Counted from the first letter of the stretch, positions 1 to 9,056 are shown. The stretch is DNA of 64,000 nt from Paraburkholderia sp. LEh10 (GCF_017814945.1 NZ_JAGIPX010000039.1:1-64000), one strand, 5' to 3'. Translations and numbers: made by a program. Notes: a model not told the origin generated them from the sequence alone.

Positions 1-380
1 CGGATAGAAGTTCGTTCCGGTACTGGCTGGAACGCTCGTCACACCCCGACCCTGGATCAGACGTTAATCACACGAAGGGGCAACATGAAACCCGATCCGT
101 ACGCCCGACGATGCAGAAGGCTTGACAAACGAGTCCCCATAGAAGCGGACGTTACAACTTAGCCACTACAGTACGAAACAATGCTAATTTGGTTTATGTC
201 AAATGCATAGGATACCGAAGGAATGTGCCGTAGTGATCATGCCCGTCATAGCCAAACGACCTGAGCATTCGATTCCCTCTTACTCTCAGTTTAAATCTCG
301 TTATTAGAGCAGGCGTTCAAACATAAGGCGACTATGAACCAGTTGATCGCCGATTGTAACATTGCATCGCACTCGGGCTA
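1..380. other. Stretch without a supported gene
   Basis: The first 162 bases are open in one forward frame and could be the tail of a gene that begins outside the window, but the translation is not recognisable. Bases about 160-360 are visibly richer in A and T than the rest of the window. I see no convincing gene, RNA or repeat here. Confidence 0.4.
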
Positions 381-593
381 TTAACCGATGCGTTTGCGAA
401 TATTGCTTCGCGGTCGGTTCACGGTCTCTGCCAGTAGCGCATAGGCGACGTCGAGTTGCTCGCAGCCGCCTTGCTGCCGTGCAATCACCTCGATGGCGCA
501 CAGCAGATGCTCGGCAAGTTCAAATTCTTCCTCCTTGCAAGCTCTCGCGAATGCGGCAAACACATCGTCATGCAATGAGCGTCTCATGGCCAA
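381..593 (-). CDS. Small conserved-looking hypothetical protein (70 aa)
   Basis: A 70-residue soluble protein of unknown function. The sequence looks like a real protein rather than a shadow frame: it is acidic and alanine/leucine rich, helical in character (DDVFAAFARACKEEEFELAE near the N-terminus) and ends in a basic tail (RPRSNIRKRIG). There are two possible starts, Met1 at 593 and Met3 at 587. It lies alone, pointing away from the split secreted protein at 728-1003. Small proteins of this style are common in Burkholderiaceae, but I cannot name a family and assign no function. Confidence 0.5.
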   Translation of the reverse strand: MAMRRSLHDDVFAAFARACKEEEFELAEHLLCAIEVIARQQGGCEQLDVAYALLAETVNRPRSNIRKRIG

Positions 594-727
594 TCAATGT
601 TTGGGGTTGTTCGACAGACATCCTTCTCACAGGCTCGTCACTAATGCAGTATTACCCTTCCCATCACAGGAAGGTCAAGCGAGGGACCTGCGTCATTGCC
701 CCGGTGACGGCTCGCGGTGAGTGCTGG

Positions 728-1003
728 TCAGCATTCGCCCTTTTTCGCGTGCCCCGGTGGACAGTGATCATGTCCGTGATGGTGGCGATGCTCCTCCCAT
801 TCGTCGCGGTCCCAGTAGCGGTGTCCGTCCCACTAATGGTCCCCGTGCCATCCCGGCGATACCACGACCACGGGTGCCGGCGCGACCATAACGGGCGGCG
901 GTACGCCGATATTGATGCCAACCCCGACGTCGGTGGCATTCGCAGTTCGTGACGCACCGATTCCAATACCCGCTAGTACCGCGGCAATGAAAAGATGTTT
1001 CAT
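728..1003 (-). pseudogene. Small secreted protein split by one in-frame stop codon
   Basis: Reading from ATG 1003, after a GGGGGAAACG ribosome site, gives a signal peptide (MKHLFIAAVLAGIGIGASRT), then a Val/Pro-rich segment. TAG at 833-835 stops it after 56 residues (GWHGDH-stop). The same frame then continues for 34 more codons with WDGHRYWDRDEWEEHRHHHG and a Cys-containing basic end, stopping at TGA 728-730. The Trp/Asp/His-rich tail is typical of small exported Burkholderia proteins, so the original was probably a 91-residue envelope protein in which a tyrosine codon became TAG. Whether the short form works is unknown. No frameshift is needed to join the halves. Confidence 0.6.
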
Positions 1004-1597
1004 CGTTTCCCCCCGAAAGAGCAGCAATAAGTTGCTTCGTAGGCACGCTGGTGTCAGCACAGCAAACTGTTACAAGAAGAGTCTGGTTTCCTTTCTGCTG
1101 AAAGCGACCCATCGGTTGGGTCCGCGCGAGCCACCTTACGCAATGTTGACGGAGCAAGGACAAATTTCGGTGATAGCAGTGCAGACTCGCTGGCAAAAGG
1201 CGGGAATCGTACCAAAGCGCAAGGACGCTTTAACCATGAAAACAGGGCCGCTGGACGTGCGATTAACAGACGATTACGTTTGTTTCGAGTGGACGACGTT
1301 CGCAGCTGCAGCCCGTTTTGCTTCAGCCGTTTGTGCATGGCAGGGTGGTCGGGGGGGGGCGCCGCAGCGGCCGTTTGCACCTGATCATGATCCGCTCGCG
1401 GGGAGTGACCGCTTACTGTGAGTGCGGCCGACGTCTGAATGTGCGCGCGTAAAAGTACGGTTACGCCAGATAAGCGATACCCCGGGCCGCCGGCCCATAG
1501 CGCGTCAGCGCGTCGACGCGGTGCAATGGCCACTTTGCAAACGCTGGCTCACGACATACGCTATGACTACGGGAAGACTCTTTCATTGGGGCATTTC
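1004..1597. other. Stretch without a supported gene
   Basis: About 590 bases between the split secreted protein and the TlpA-like gene. Several frames are open on both strands, but their translations are arginine/alanine-rich shadow sequence. A run of nine G at 1350-1358 is the only visible low-complexity feature. The promoters of the two flanking genes should lie here. I found no FNR-type box. Confidence 0.4.
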
Positions 1598-2104
1598 ATG
1601 ACCTCCGTTCGTCGATACGTCTTGGTGGTGCTGGCCGTAGCCGTTCTCGCGACGTTGACCTACATGACTTTTGGTCGGACTCGCACCGTGCCAGACGTTA
1701 CGTTCGGATTGCTGTCCGGTCAGAAGGTAATGACAAGCGAACTGCGCGGCAAAGTGTATCTGGTTAATTTCTGGGCGTCGAATTGTGCGCCCTGCATCCG
1801 CGAGATGCCCCAGATGACCGAAACTTACAACAAGTTCAAAGGAAAGGATTTCGATCTCATTGCCGTAGCGATGCATTACGATCCGCCCGCGAATGTGGCC
1901 AACTACACCCAGACGCAGCACTTGCCGTTCAAGGTTGCGCTGGACCCGGATGGCGGCCTGGCGCGGCAATTCTATAAAGTCCGCATGACGCCGATCACCT
2001 TTGTGGTCGATAAAAACGGGAGGATCCTCAAGCGGATCGTTGGGGAGCCTGATTTTCCCGCTCTGCATGCCCTGATCCAGCGCGAACTGGCACGACCGCT
2101 TTGA
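1598..2104 (+). CDS. TlpA/ResA-like membrane-anchored thioredoxin
   Basis: A periplasmic thiol-disulfide oxidoreductase of the TlpA/ResA type, 168 aa from ATG 1598. Residues about 5-25 form a single N-terminal membrane anchor (RRYVLVVLAVAVLATLTYM). The thioredoxin fold follows, with the redox motif WASNCAPC (Cys63 and Cys66) and a cis-proline loop RMTPITF near residue 130. The family reduces or oxidises cysteines of exported proteins, often apocytochromes or copper-site proteins. An upstream in-frame extension exists, but only this start puts the hydrophobic anchor at the N-terminus. The downstream wrecks of a metal sensor kinase and a copper chaperone suggest it once belonged to a metal-handling group. 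Confidence 0.8.
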   Translation: MTSVRRYVLVVLAVAVLATLTYMTFGRTRTVPDVTFGLLSGQKVMTSELRGKVYLVNFWASNCAPCIREMPQMTETYNKFKGKDFDLIAVAMHYDPPANVANYTQTQHLPFKVALDPDGGLARQFYKVRMTPITFVVDKNGRILKRIVGEPDFPALHALIQRELARPL

Positions 2105-2117
2105 CGGACCGACCAGG

Positions 2118-2563
2118 ATGGTTATTGCGGTGTTTGCGTCATATTTCCAGGGGCTTACGGAAGAGGCTGAGATTCAATTTGAGGTCGAAGGCAATGCGCG
2201 CGTCGCTGCCGACGCGACGCTGTCCCGTCGTGCCGTGAGCAACGTGATGTCGAACGCCCTCGAACACGCATTTCCTGGCTCATCGGTCGAACTCTGTGCG
2301 TCCGATTCGGCAAAGTACACCGTCATCGAGGTAACGAACCAGGGGCATGCGATTGCGCCCGAACACGTCGACAGATTTTCGAACGGTTTTATCGGGTGGA
2401 CGCTTCCCGGCACGGCTCAGCGAAGAATGCAGGTCTGGGGCTTGCTATCGTGAAATCCATCATGGAACTTCACCGGGGCAAGGTGGACGTTGCCAGCTAT
2501 GGCGAACGCACAACCTTCACGTTGTACTTCCCAGTGCCACCCGTACGTGACCGAATCGGCTGA
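2118..2563 (+). pseudogene. Remnant of a heavy-metal-type sensor histidine kinase
   Basis: The ATP-binding half of a CusS/CopS-like sensor kinase without its N-terminal sensor, membrane segments and phospho-acceptor histidine. The N-box survives as LSRRAVSNVMSNALEHAF, followed by VIEVTNQGHAIAPEHVDRF. The frame is then lost near 2380-2430, so the apparent frame stops at 2453, while the true C-terminus continues in another frame (GLGLAIVKSIMELHRGKVDV, then TTFTLYFP) to TGA 2561-2563. Truncation plus frameshift make it non-functional as a kinase. It lies between the thioredoxin-like gene and a broken copper chaperone. Confidence 0.75.
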
Positions 2564-2638
2564 ATACACAAGAGCGCTTGACCTTCCTGTCATGTGAAGT
2601 TTCAGCATCAGGCGATTTTCAACTGATGAGAGGTGACC

Positions 2639-2841
2639 GTGAAATTTGAAGTGAAGGACATGTCGTGCGTTAGATGCGTAAAGGCGATCAACAGGCCATC
2701 ACACAGGCGGACGCGAGTGCCACGTTTGCAATCGATGTAGCCGCGAAAACGGTTAAGGTCGAGTCTACCGTGAACGAAGAACGGATGATGGCTGCAATAG
2801 GCGGAAAGCCGCGTCGCACGCGCGCTACTTCGCAGCGGTAG
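2639..2841 (+). pseudogene. Frameshifted HMA-domain copper chaperone (CopZ-like)
   Basis: A GTG start at 2639 after GAGAGGTGACC opens VKFEVKDMSCVRCVKAINR, the first half of a heavy-metal-associated domain with its CxxC metal site (Cys10 and Cys13). The frame is then lost near 2695. The second half continues one frame over as AITQADASATFAIDV, AAKTVKVEST and EERMMAAI before a non-homologous tail and TAG 2839-2841. Intact relatives are about 65 aa and carry Cu(I) in the cytoplasm. With the sensor kinase remnant upstream it forms a dead metal-resistance cluster. Confidence 0.75.
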
Positions 2842-3417
2842 AGCGCCTGACTGTAACGAGTTGGCGTCAAGGTGAGGAATAGTTCGGATGCCGCGGAAAC
2901 TTCAGCTGGCGAACGAAGATTGAGTGAAGTCTGTTGTGTTGATGCCGAACCAGACAATAACGTATCCTTGCACCCCGGCCTTTCGGGCGTTGACTTGAGA
3001 AGGGATGTTGCGGCGATAAGGTACGCGTAGGACTCCATAAAATAATTGCGGATTTCATCAAACAAGTTGTGCCGTGAAATGCCGCCATTGTGATTGGCAG
3101 CACTCGGCCATCGCTACGTTCGCGCACACACATTCTGCCGAACAAACGGGTTGTGGCGGCGATCAGTCCCACACGGCGCGCGTACTCGAACCGGCCAGTA
3201 ATCGAAACGGTTCCCCTGATGTGACCGGAACTATGTCAGCTTATGCGTCCGCCTCGTCAGGGCCTTCGGCTTTCGCCGCTTGCCTCGATGCGCAGAGACA
3301 ACTGGCCTGTTCATTCAGGCCTGGATGCATCCAGGCCGACAGACGCCACAGTGCCTGGAGCCGTCGACGACCATTTTTGTCGCGGTCGACGATCCGGCCG
3401 TCCCTCTTTTGGCTTTC
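2842..3417. other. Stretch without a supported gene
   Basis: Open frames on both strands give no recognisable protein. The stretch contains the 20-bp perfect palindrome at 3318-3337 and ends at the FNR-type box before the mscS-family gene. Otherwise I see nothing. Confidence 0.4.
3318..3337. repeat. Perfect 20-bp palindrome
   Basis: GGCCTGGATGCATCCAGGCC is its own reverse complement with no central spacer. It lies 81 bases before the FNR-type box of the mscS-family gene and about 210 bases before the start codon. It could be an operator for a dimeric protein or a relic of an inverted insertion junction. I see no second copy in the window. Confidence 0.5.
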
Positions 3418-3431
3418 TTGATATAAGTCAA
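3418..3431 (+). promoter_or_regulatory. FNR/Anr-type box before the MscS channel gene
   Basis: TTGATATAAGTCAA matches TTGAY-N4-RTCAA at all fixed positions. The -10 window expected for a class II FNR promoter falls on AGGATA/GATATC at 3454-3461. The start codon of the channel gene is at 3547. Confidence 0.75.
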
Positions 3432-3546
3432 GGGCGCCAGTAGCCCGCACGGCAGGATATCCATGGGAAGTTTTCCGGCAAAGATTGACCGAGCAGACGC
3501 CTTGTCCGGTGACAGGACGGCGGCCTTGTTGGCAGAGGAGGGGACA

Positions 3547-5235
3547 ATGTCTCCAAGAATTCCCATCCTTGCGGTGTTGTTCATGATGCTGACGGCTCCG
3601 CTTCAGGCTGCAAGTGAGGACGTGCGCCCGGAAACGCCCGCCCTCCTTGAGTCGGTGCTGGAGACGGCTCCCGTCGAAATCGATGGTCAGCTCCTGTTCA
3701 CGGTCCGAGGGGTTTCGTCCTTTCCCGCCGGGCAGCGCGCCGAGGCCATCAGGGGAAGAATCGAGAAGGTAGCGGCGGACGCTTCATTCCCGAGCGACCG
3801 GCTGAGCACCGAAGTTGTCGAGAACGTCACGATCATCATGGCCGGGGAGGCTACGCTGATGATCGTGAGCGAAGCGGACGCGCAGTTGGAACACACCAGC
3901 CGCGACCATCTCGCCACATTGCATCGGATGCGGATCCAACGGGCTATCGACGAATACCGGCAGTCCCGAAGAGGCGACGCCCTGCGCAAGGCTGGGCTGT
4001 ATGGTGCCGGAGCCACGGCTTTGCTAGCGCTGGTGATCGCAGTTCTGCTGGTGCTCAACCGGTGGTTGGACAAAGTGCTCTCCCAACGTCTGAAGGGTCG
4101 TGTCCACGCCGTCGGCATCCAGTCCTTTGAGATCCTCCGTTCCGAGACCATCTGGAAGGCATTTCATGGCCTGATGCTTGTGGCTGGCGTCGCGACCATC
4201 ATCGTGTCTGCGTACGCCTACCTGCACTACGTACTTGCGCTCTTTCCCTGGACCCGCTCCATCTCCAACGGCCTGTTCGACCTTGCCGCTGGCGGGGTCG
4301 AGCATATGGGAAGATCCGTGGGCGCCAGCATTCCGGACATTCTCATTCTGGCCGTCATCTACTTTCTGTCCCAGTTCGTCCTGCGCCGGCTCCGTAATTT
4401 CTTCGATGCGATGGCGCAGAAGCGCGTTACTTTCGCCCAATTCGAGCCGGAATGGGCCCTCCCGACCTACAAGCTTGTCCGGGTCCTCATTCTCGCCTTC
4501 GCGCTTATCATCGCGTACCCGTACATTCCTGGCTCCGAGTCTGCCGCTTTCAAAGGGATTTCGATCTTCATTGGCCTGGTACTCTCCCTCGGCTCCTCGA
4601 CAGCGATTTCCAATCTCATTGCTGGCTACCTGATGACTTATCGAAGGGTGTTCAAGGTCGGCGACCGGGTGAAGGTAGGGGACGTGACCGGCGAGGTGAT
4701 CGCCATCCGCCTCCAGGTGACCCATCTGCGGACGGTCAAGAACGAAGAGGTCACGATTCCCAATTCCCAGATCCTGAACGGCGACGTAACAAACTTCAGC
4801 TCCATGGCCGGCACGCGAGGACTAATCGTCCACACCACGGTCGGAATCGGGTACGAAACCCCCTGGCGACAGGTGGAGGCGATGCTGCGCGTGGCCGCGG
4901 AGCGGACTTCGCGTGTACTCAGGGAGCCGCAGCCATTCATCCTGCTAAACAAGCTGGGGGATTTTGCAGTCACCTACGAACTGAACGTCTATGTCCGTGA
5001 GCCGCATATGATCGCCCAGATCTATGCGGACCTGCACCGACACATCCTCGATGTCTTCAACGAGTACGGCGTGCAGATCATGACCCCCGCCTACGAGGGC
5101 GATCCCGACGAACCAAAGGTTGTACCGCGGGAACAGTGGTATGCGGCACCGGCATCGCCCGATCAAAAGGAAGAAGCGGAGAGCGCGGAGGACGGCGAGT
5201 CGCAGCGGTGCACGGGCGCGAGCACGCAGAGCTAA
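3547..5235 (+). CDS. MscS-family mechanosensitive channel with periplasmic domain
   Basis: A small-conductance mechanosensitive channel in the inner membrane that releases solutes on hypo-osmotic shock. From ATG 3547 (AGAGGAGGGG ribosome site) it has 562 aa. A signal peptide covers residues 1-23, a periplasmic domain runs to about 145, and about five membrane segments follow. The last is the glycine/alanine-rich pore helix (SLGSSTAISNLIAGYLMTY). The MscS beta domain comes next (FKVGDRVKVGDVTGEVIAI and VTIPNSQILNGDVTNFSS), then the cytoplasmic vestibule and an acidic tail. E. coli MscS is 286 aa, so this is one of the larger family members. The FNR-type box ties it to oxygen limitation, and a hairpin terminator follows it. 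Confidence 0.9.
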   Translation: MSPRIPILAVLFMMLTAPLQAASEDVRPETPALLESVLETAPVEIDGQLLFTVRGVSSFPAGQRAEAIRGRIEKVAADASFPSDRLSTEVVENVTIIMAGEATLMIVSEADAQLEHTSRDHLATLHRMRIQRAIDEYRQSRRGDALRKAGLYGAGATALLALVIAVLLVLNRWLDKVLSQRLKGRVHAVGIQSFEILRSETIWKAFHGLMLVAGVATIIVSAYAYLHYVLALFPWTRSISNGLFDLAAGGVEHMGRSVGASIPDILILAVIYFLSQFVLRRLRNFFDAMAQKRVTFAQFEPEWALPTYKLVRVLILAFALIIAYPYIPGSESAAFKGISIFIGLVLSLGSSTAISNLIAGYLMTYRRVFKVGDRVKVGDVTGEVIAIRLQVTHLRTVKNEEVTIPNSQILNGDVTNFSSMAGTRGLIVHTTVGIGYETPWRQVEAMLRVAAERTSRVLREPQPFILLNKLGDFAVTYELNVYVREPHMIAQIYADLHRHILDVFNEYGVQIMTPAYEGDPDEPKVVPREQWYAAPASPDQKEEAESAEDGESQRCTGASTQS

Positions 5236-5240
5236 CGAAG

Positions 5241-5298
5241 GCCACCCCGGCGCGGCTGCTCAGCCCATGGCATGGGGGCAAAAAGGGTGGCGTTTTTT
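5241..5298 (+). terminator. Probable intrinsic terminator after the MscS gene
   Basis: GCCACCC at 5241-5247 pairs with GGGTGGC at 5285-5291, directly followed by GTTTTTTC. The loop holds an inner hairpin, CCCAT-GGC-ATGGG. It begins five bases after the stop codon. Confidence 0.6.
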
Positions 5299-5400
5299 CT
5301 ATCGAGCAACGAGGCGTGCGTGGATCCGCTCTGGCCAGCAAGTTTGCCCAGAATGTCCGCGGTCTGGCGAACCAGGTGACTGATTGCGAAGGGGGAAGTG

Positions 5401-6102
5401 ATGACTCATGTGCGCCAATTGACAGGCTCGATCGCGCCGCTACGCAAGGCGAACATGGCCGTACTTCTGACGTTGCTTGTCATTTCCGTGTTCGGTGTCC
5501 CATCTTTCACCGAGCCCGGCGGTCTTGTTGGCAGAACCTTGCAGGATCTGCTCCTCTCTTTGATTCTCATAACCGGCGTCGTATCGGCAACAGAACGGCC
5601 AAGAGCCTTCCTGCTAATCACACTGGTCGCGCTCGCCGCCATTACCCTTCGCCTGGCCGGTTGGGTAGTACCGGCTCATCTTACATTGGCTATACGTGAC
5701 GCAACCACTCTCGTTGCAGTAGCGCTAATTACCGTGATCATTGGAATGAATGTATTCGGTCCTGGCAAAGTGACATTTGACCGAATCGATGGAGCCATAG
5801 CACTTTACATATTATTGGGCGTGCTCTGGGCACAGGCTTATCAACTCGTTAGTAGCGTAATTCCGATGGCGTTTTATAGTGCTTCCCTTCACACGAACTC
5901 ATTGGATCGCTCCATCTGGATCTATTTCATTTTTGTCACGTTGACCACGGCCGGCTATGGCGACATTCTGCCCATCGCACCTCAGGCGAGATCGCTCACG
6001 AATCTTGAGGCGCTAGTCGGTCAACTCTATCCGGCGATCGTGCTTGCGCGACTCGTATCGTTGCACTTGGCGGGCGAGAATTCCGGCGCATCCAATTCGT
6101 GA
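5401..6102 (+). CDS. Ion channel-like membrane protein (K+ channel pore type)
   Basis: A 233-aa membrane protein with several hydrophobic segments and a two-helix K+ channel pore near its C-terminus. The filter TLTTAGYGDILP (the TxGYGD signature) is followed by a last helix about 15 residues on (LVGQLYPAIVLARLVSLHL). It would pass K+ or similar cations and so set the membrane potential. The start is ATG 5401 behind GAAGGGGGAAGTG; GTG 5398 directly before it is an alternative. No RCK or nucleotide-binding regulatory domain follows. A second, unrelated-looking channel sits at 42073. No clear FNR box is in front. Confidence 0.8.
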   Translation: MTHVRQLTGSIAPLRKANMAVLLTLLVISVFGVPSFTEPGGLVGRTLQDLLLSLILITGVVSATERPRAFLLITLVALAAITLRLAGWVVPAHLTLAIRDATTLVAVALITVIIGMNVFGPGKVTFDRIDGAIALYILLGVLWAQAYQLVSSVIPMAFYSASLHTNSLDRSIWIYFIFVTLTTAGYGDILPIAPQARSLTNLEALVGQLYPAIVLARLVSLHLAGENSGASNS

Positions 6103-6218
6103 CCGGCACTGTCCAGATGATCATTCATTTTCGGAGCGGTGCGCGCGTACCGGGGGTCCGCGACACCCGACACATTTCATTTCACGTCGCCCGAGCGGAA
6201 CGACCAGTGAGCGCGCTT

Positions 6219-6578
6219 TTCTCGCTGGCGCTCGCGCTACATGTGCGGCTGCCTAACGGCGTCGAATTCGACGTTCGCCACGCTAACGTTGAAGCGATTG
6301 CGTGATCATCCAGATGCTCGGGAGGCTCGCGTGTTCCCGTTCGACGAAGGTCTGAAGGTCATTTTCCACCGTGATCCGGTTGATTTCCGCTACGGAATGA
6401 ACAGCCTGTCGATCATCGTTGAGCAGGCGATGCGCATGAACCCGATGGATTTGTCGCTTTACGTGTTCACGAACCGACGATGTGATCGAATCAAGATCAT
6501 CGGCTGGGACCACAACGGGTTCTGGCTGCTGCCCAAGAGACTCGAAGAAAAGGACCGCTCCGTTTGGCCCGCCTGTAG
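6219..6578 (+). mobile_element. IS66-family remnant (tnpA end and tnpB start)
   Basis: Bases about 6219-6330 encode the tail of an IS66 TnpA/OrfA-like protein (LHVRLPNGVEFDVRHANVEA, then IIQMLGRLACSR in another frame). From about 6331 an IS66 TnpB/Orf2-like protein begins (FPFDEGLKVIFHRDPVDFRY, IVEQAMRMNPMDLSLYVFTN, IKIIGWDHNGFWLLPKRLEE). Homology ends abruptly near 6575-6580, where reverse-strand carbamate kinase sequence starts. The large transposase gene and both IS ends are absent, so the element cannot move. Confidence 0.75.
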
Positions 6579-7460
6579 TACCGGGATCGTCACGCTGGAT
6601 GTCGGACAGTGATCCGGTGACGGCCTCCTTGCCCATAAGACGGGCAAACTCGATCGCCGCCTGGACTTTCGGGCCCATCGAACCACTTGCCAAGTTTCTC
6701 GAGATCGTCCGGGTGCGCCTGCGCGATGGCCCGACTGTCCGGTGTACCCCAGTCAACGTACGCCGCATCCACATCGGTCGCCACGATCAACATCTCTGCA
6801 GCCAGTTCCTGCGCGAGCAACGCGGAGCACAGGTCCTTGTCGATGACCGCCTCGACGCCTATCGGCTTGTGATTTGCGTCATAGCAGGTTGGGATTCCGC
6901 CACCGCCCGCGCAGATAACAATTGTGCCGTGCTCGAGCAGCCACCTGATGGAACGGATTTCGAAGCTATGATTGGGTCGAGGGCTCGCGAGGACCCGACG
7001 GAATCTGTCGCCGTCCGGGGCGATGCTCCATCCCCGCTCCTTTGCAAGCCGCTCGGCCTCTTCTTTTGAATAGACCGGACCAATCGGTTTCGTCGGATGC
7101 TGAAAGGCGGGATCATGCGGATCGACCTCGACCTGCGTCAGAATCGCTGCGAACGGCACGTCGAAAGGCAGCAGGTTGCCGAGTTCCTGTTCGATCAGGT
7201 AGCCGATCATCCCTTCCGTCTGCGCACCGAGAACGTCGAGCGGATAAGCCTCGACTTCCTTGTAGGCTGCCCCCTGGAGCGCCAGCACCCGCGGAGCGTT
7301 GCCGTGCGCAATGACGATTTCGTTGCCCGGCGCGACCAGCGCCATCTGCCGGGCGGCGAGCCGTACGCGTATATCCCGATGGAGCTGCAGCACGGCGAGT
7401 GGCGCCTGGCTGCATGGCTGTCGCCCAGAAACGAATTGTTGTCCGTGAGGCGATCGGCCT
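6579..7460 (-). pseudogene. arcC: Carbamate kinase pseudogene, truncated by the IS66 remnant
   Basis: Carbamate kinase makes ATP from carbamoyl phosphate in the arginine deiminase pathway, an anaerobic energy route. Most of the fold is readable on the reverse strand: APGNEIVIAHGNAPRVLALQ, PIGPVYSKEEAERLAKERGW, TIVICAGGGGIPTCYDANHK and VDAAYVDWGTPDSRAIAQAH. The start and the first roughly 30 residues (the VIALGGNALL region) are scrambled by frame changes near 7400-7440. A frameshift near 6690 moves the frame from EKLGKWF into ASGSMGPKVQAAIEFARLMG. The C-terminus breaks off after DDPGTT, exactly where IS66 sequence begins. An FNR-type box survives upstream at 7472-7485. No arcA or arcB is visible nearby. 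Confidence 0.85.
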
Positions 7461-7471
7461 CCTGAGATGCG

Positions 7472-7485
7472 TTGACCTGCATCAA
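7472..7485. promoter_or_regulatory. FNR/Anr-type box by the arcC wreck
   Basis: TTGACCTGCATCAA matches the consensus fully. It could serve the decayed carbamate kinase on the reverse strand or the DUF2252 gene that starts 150 bases away on the forward strand. Confidence 0.6.
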
Positions 7486-7634
7486 GCCAGTGAGGCATCG
7501 CTTGTGTATCGTAAGTTGCAGGTCACGCAACTACAGCAGAACGCTTCCTGTTTCGCACGAGACTCCTGTCGGAGTAACGCCTCGTTCGCGGGCCGGTTTC
7601 AGTACGCGGAGCGATCAGACCGGTAGGGAATATT

Positions 7635-9056
7635 ATGGACAAAGCCGTTTCACGCAAGGCCGCACGCGATACGCACGAAACGCCTGTTTTGTACCGCACA
7701 GCTGAGGAAAGGGCGGCACAAGGGCGGGCCATACGCGATTCGGTGCCCAGGGCGACGCAGGGAGGGTGGAAGTTGCCCGAACAGCGCCGGGATCCTATCG
7801 AACTGCTCCACGAATCCAATGAAAGTCGCCTTCCTGGCCTGATTCCCGTTCGCTTCGGGCGAATGTCGGCGTCACCATTCGCCTTCTATCGTGGCGCCGC
7901 CGCTGTGATGGCGGCGGATCTGGCGACGACGCCAACCAGCGGTCTGCGTGTACAGGCATGTGGTGACGCACACCTGATGAACTTCGGCGGCTTTGCGACA
8001 CCCGAGCGCAACGTGATCTTCGACATCAATGACCTGGACGAGACGCTGCCGGCCCCGTTTGAATGGGATCTGAAGCGGCTGGCGGCAAGCGTCGTGATTG
8101 CAGCGCAGCATCTGGAATTGCCGTATGGCGACACGACACGCCTAGCCACGGAACTCGTGCGTGAATACCGTGAGCGCATGCACGACTATGCCTCCATGCG
8201 CGCGCTCGATGTCTGGTACGACAGGATCGACCTGCAAAAGTACCGGGATCGGTCGGGCGATCCCGCGATTGTCGAAGCCGTACGCAAGCGGATTGCGCAG
8301 CGAATCGAAGTGGAACGCCGCAAGACCGTGCCTGACTATCTGTATCCGAAGCTTGTCTCGGAGGAAGGCGCTCACCCCCGGATCAAGGACGAGCCGCCGC
8401 TCATCTTTCACCCCACCGACGAACTCGCCCCTGGTCTGCAGACGGGTTATTCGGAAGCGATTGCGTCGTATCGAGAAAGCCTCGCCGAGCACGTGCGCGT
8501 TCTCTTCGACAGGTTCCATTTCGTCGATCTTGCGATCAAGGTCGTGGGCGTAGGCAGTGTGGGCACGATGTGCGCTGTGGGGCTGTTCATGGCCTCCGAC
8601 AATGACCCGCTGTTCCTGCAGGTCAAGGAGGCGAAGAGGTCGGTACTTGAGCCCTATGCGGGCGCGAGCCGTCATCCAAATCACGGCCAGCGCGTCATAG
8701 CCGGGCAGCGCCTGATGCAGGCCGCCAGCGACGTATTTCTCGGCTGGAGTCGTGGACAGAATGGGCGCGACTTTTATATCCGCCAGCTTCGCGACATGAA
8801 GATGTCCGTCGTTATTGAAGCACTCGATACAGCGATGCTCCGGCAGTACGCGCGCATGTGCGCGCACGCGCTTGCGCGCGCTCACGCGCGTTCGGGCGAT
8901 GCGGCAATGATCGCCGGCTACATGGGTTCGGGCCAGACCTTCGACGACGCGATTACCGAGTTCGCCACGGAATACAGCTCACAGAACCGCCGCGACTACC
9001 GCGAATTTGTCCGGGCGATCCATGAAGGTCGGATTAAGGCAATGACAGAGGAATAG
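7635..9056 (+). CDS. DUF2252 family protein
   Basis: A 473-aa cytoplasmic protein of the DUF2252 family, whose members look distantly kinase-like but have no firmly known substrate. Recognisable blocks are RFGRMSASPFAFYRGAAAVM (about 76-95), the HRD-like CGDAHLMNFGGFATPERNVI and FDINDLDETLPAPFEWDLKR with its paired acidic residues. Later blocks include VGVGSVGTMCAVGLFMASD and a C-terminal YADAMI-like helix region (HARSGDAAMIAGYMGSGQTF). The length is normal for the family. The start ATG 7635 follows TAGGGA. It stands alone between the arcC wreck and a secreted protein, and the FNR box at 7472-7485 may drive it. Confidence 0.85.
   Translation: MDKAVSRKAARDTHETPVLYRTAEERAAQGRAIRDSVPRATQGGWKLPEQRRDPIELLHESNESRLPGLIPVRFGRMSASPFAFYRGAAAVMAADLATTPTSGLRVQACGDAHLMNFGGFATPERNVIFDINDLDETLPAPFEWDLKRLAASVVIAAQHLELPYGDTTRLATELVREYRERMHDYASMRALDVWYDRIDLQKYRDRSGDPAIVEAVRKRIAQRIEVERRKTVPDYLYPKLVSEEGAHPRIKDEPPLIFHPTDELAPGLQTGYSEAIASYRESLAEHVRVLFDRFHFVDLAIKVVGVGSVGTMCAVGLFMASDNDPLFLQVKEAKRSVLEPYAGASRHPNHGQRVIAGQRLMQAASDVFLGWSRGQNGRDFYIRQLRDMKMSVVIEALDTAMLRQYARMCAHALARAHARSGDAAMIAGYMGSGQTFDDAITEFATEYSSQNRRDYREFVRAIHEGRIKAMTEE

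Noticed and set aside
4024..4725. Open frame antisense to the MscS gene
   Set aside because: Charged, low-quality translation opposite conserved MscS motifs.
8850..8895. Alternating GC-rich run with repeated GCGCG
   Set aside because: Lies within the DUF2252 coding frame (Ala/Arg/His codons); no sign of a regulatory repeat.
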